Positions 62,837-64,000 of a stretch of DNA of 64,000 bases are shown here, one piece after another. Each line of letters begins with the position of its first letter. The stretch's first letter is position 1. Position numbers and translations under genes: made by a program. The notes beneath the pieces were generated by a model, which saw only the letters and a list, made by a program, of their open reading frames with translations, was not told the DNA's origin and ran no database searches. Source of the DNA: Spirosoma sp. (GTDB lineage Bacteria > Bacteroidota > Bacteroidia > Cytophagales > Spirosomataceae); assembly GCF_026391055.1 (NCBI RefSeq), contig NZ_JAPLET010000020.1, forward strand, positions 310,001-374,000, read 5' to 3'.

Positions 62837-63793
62837 TTATAAAAAACCGTAGGTCAAAAAGGACCGACTGATCAACTGACCCTGGCCTGAAAAGGTCATC
62901 AGCCAGGCCTGGTTGTCTTTTTGCAGGTTTACGCGGTAGGTGCTCAGGGATGCATACGTATGGTGCGTGAGGGAGGCATCAGCCCCTTTCACGCCAAATC
63001 CTGCCAATTCGGGCCGCTGGAGATAGGCTTGAATGCTGGTGGGAAGCTGGTCTATCTGCTGAAAAAACTGCGCGGTTGGCTGATTATTCACTACGACTGG
63101 CCGCCCCTCATCATCGTAGCTGAGGTAGAGTTGCTGCCCTTGTTTCTGAACCGACAAGGTGCCGTGCCGCTGGTGGAGGGCATCCAGCTGCACCCAGGCG
63201 TAGGTGAACGTCAGACCCTGCTGGCGCAGGGCTGCCTGCAGCGATTCGGGGAGTTCAGTCAGCGAATCGGTCTGGTATTCACCCGACTGAAAAGGTAATA
63301 GCTCAAGATAATACGTCACCTGTCCGGATGGTAGCTGGGTGAGGGTCCAGCTGGCGGTGTACGGTTGCTGTTGCCAGCGGTAGTCTGCATAGACCTGCTT
63401 CACCTGCCCGTTCGTTGCCTGGTTGTTAAACCAGTCATACTGCCGAAGGCGCAAATTACTGAAGGTTCCCCCAGCTACTGCGGTCTGGTCCAGTACGCGG
63501 GCGAGCGAGTCAGGCACGCGGCCTTCCATCAGTTGGTCCGTGGTCAGCAGCCGCCCGGGGCTCAGCAGGGCTTTGTATAACTGGCCCTGCCGGATAAAAT
63601 CAGCCTGCCAAAGCTGGTTATTGGCCAGGGTCGTAAATAGAATGTCCTGCGCCTGGGGGTACTGCTGGATTAGTCCCTCAACCCGGGCCGACGGGGGACC
63701 GCTGTCGGGAGTGGGCTGCTGATCGGTATAGTGATTGCAACCGCTCCAGCTCAGTAACAAGCCAATCCAGATGAGTTGTCGACGTATATTCAT
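62837..63793 (-). CDS. Lipoprotein of unknown function, upstream of sigma factor
   Basis: 318 residues from ATG at 63793 (MNIRRQLIWIGLLLSWSGCN), a lipobox at Cys19; an upstream in-frame start would place 22 basic residues before the signal peptide. After a Pro-rich linker (QQPTPDSGPPSAR) the protein has two beta-rich segments, the second with YLSYDDEGRPVVVNNQPTAQ and an end TFSGQGQLISRSFLTYGFL. I recognise no family; some stretches recall PepSY-like repeats, weakly. It is first in the operon with the sigma factor, so it may be part of its sensing pathway. Confidence 0.75.
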   Translation of the reverse strand: MNIRRQLIWIGLLLSWSGCNHYTDQQPTPDSGPPSARVEGLIQQYPQAQDILFTTLANNQLWQADFIRQGQLYKALLSPGRLLTTDQLMEGRVPDSLARVLDQTAVAGGTFSNLRLRQYDWFNNQATNGQVKQVYADYRWQQQPYTASWTLTQLPSGQVTYYLELLPFQSGEYQTDSLTELPESLQAALRQQGLTFTYAWVQLDALHQRHGTLSVQKQGQQLYLSYDDEGRPVVVNNQPTAQFFQQIDQLPTSIQAYLQRPELAGFGVKGADASLTHHTYASLSTYRVNLQKDNQAWLMTFSGQGQLISRSFLTYGFL

Positions 63794-64000
63794 AGACTTA
63801 TCGCTGAGTAAGCATTTGGGCAGATTCTTTCGGACCTTTCCCGCCAGGACTATAGACACTAACTAACCAACTAACTGTTGCAGCAAGTCTGTTTTTTTTA
63901 TACCGGATTTCGGATGGACGAGCATCAAAAAAATAATCGTTGACCTGCAACACTCTCGGCCCGCTGGCGTGTCTGTGTCCTTGATGGGCAAATGCTGGTG

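Noticed and set aside
1..64000. tRNA, rRNA or CRISPR features
   Set aside because: No cloverleaf, rRNA segment or repeat-spacer pattern was recognised on either strand, though a tRNA scan was not possible.

Overview
The window looks like chromosome from a Bacteroidota of the order Cytophagales, most like Spirosoma and its relatives. The reasons are SusC-type TonB-dependent receptors, DUF4249 lipoproteins, a PorU-like type IX secretion protease, many -7 promoter boxes of the form TAnnTTTG, and the many CDSs rich in G+C compared with A+T-rich intergenic DNA. No rRNA, tRNA, CRISPR array, transposase or integrase gene was recognised.

Region 1 (1-7.1 kb): the 3' end of a TonB-dependent receptor and two tandem DUF4249 lipoproteins. 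Then come two GT9 heptosyltransferase-like genes, a broken ChrB-ChrA chromate gene and a DUF4254 gene, suggesting lipopolysaccharide-type surface glycan synthesis. Region 2 (7.3-14 kb): a TetR regulator and a TolC/adaptor/RND efflux operon, with two matching palindromes that look like the regulator's operators, followed by an acyl carrier protein. Region 3 (14.4-21.7 kb): a tight three-gene unit. It encodes a GAF-type protein, a giant metallophosphoesterase/kinase-like/BamA-barrel protein, and an HD hydrolase fused to a Pycsar-type transmembrane effector (PycTM, DUF5706). This is the best candidate here for an undescribed signalling or defence system. Region 4 (21.8-26.1 kb): molybdenum-cofactor genes moeA, moaC and mobA, the last with a minisatellite at its start, interrupted by two secreted ferritin-like proteins.

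Region 5 (26.2-38.8 kb): a small membrane protein, a nucleotidyltransferase and a guanine-deaminase-like gene, then a Kdo/8-amino-Kdo operon (kdnA, kdnB, kdsA, kdsC-like, kdsB). An A+T-rich 3.5-kb STAND (NB-ARC/TPR) gene lies in the opposite direction between the kdsC-like gene and kdsB, like an inserted immune gene. A thiamine diphosphokinase and a cation-diffusion transporter follow. Region 6 (38.9-44.9 kb): a PorU2-like C25 protease and a GH29 fucosidase.

Region 7 (44.9-60.8 kb) is an accessory zone. It holds an orphan cytochrome oxidase subunit I, a decayed cyanophycinase fragment, a PIN-type toxin with a possible antitoxin, and a probable copper/metal acquisition locus. That locus has a Cys-containing small protein, a DJ-1/YHS fusion, a TonB receptor, an MbnP-like protein and a convergent DUF4198/TonB pair. 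Small genes follow: a methyltransferase, a frameshifted helical-repeat gene and a cytidine-deaminase-like gene. Several of these small genes have similar roughly 30-nt sequences just after their stop codons. Region 8 (60.8-64 kb): a lipoprotein, an ECF sigma factor and an anti-sigma-like/barrel protein in one operon.

All functional calls rest on motif recognition from the sequence alone. No database search was possible.
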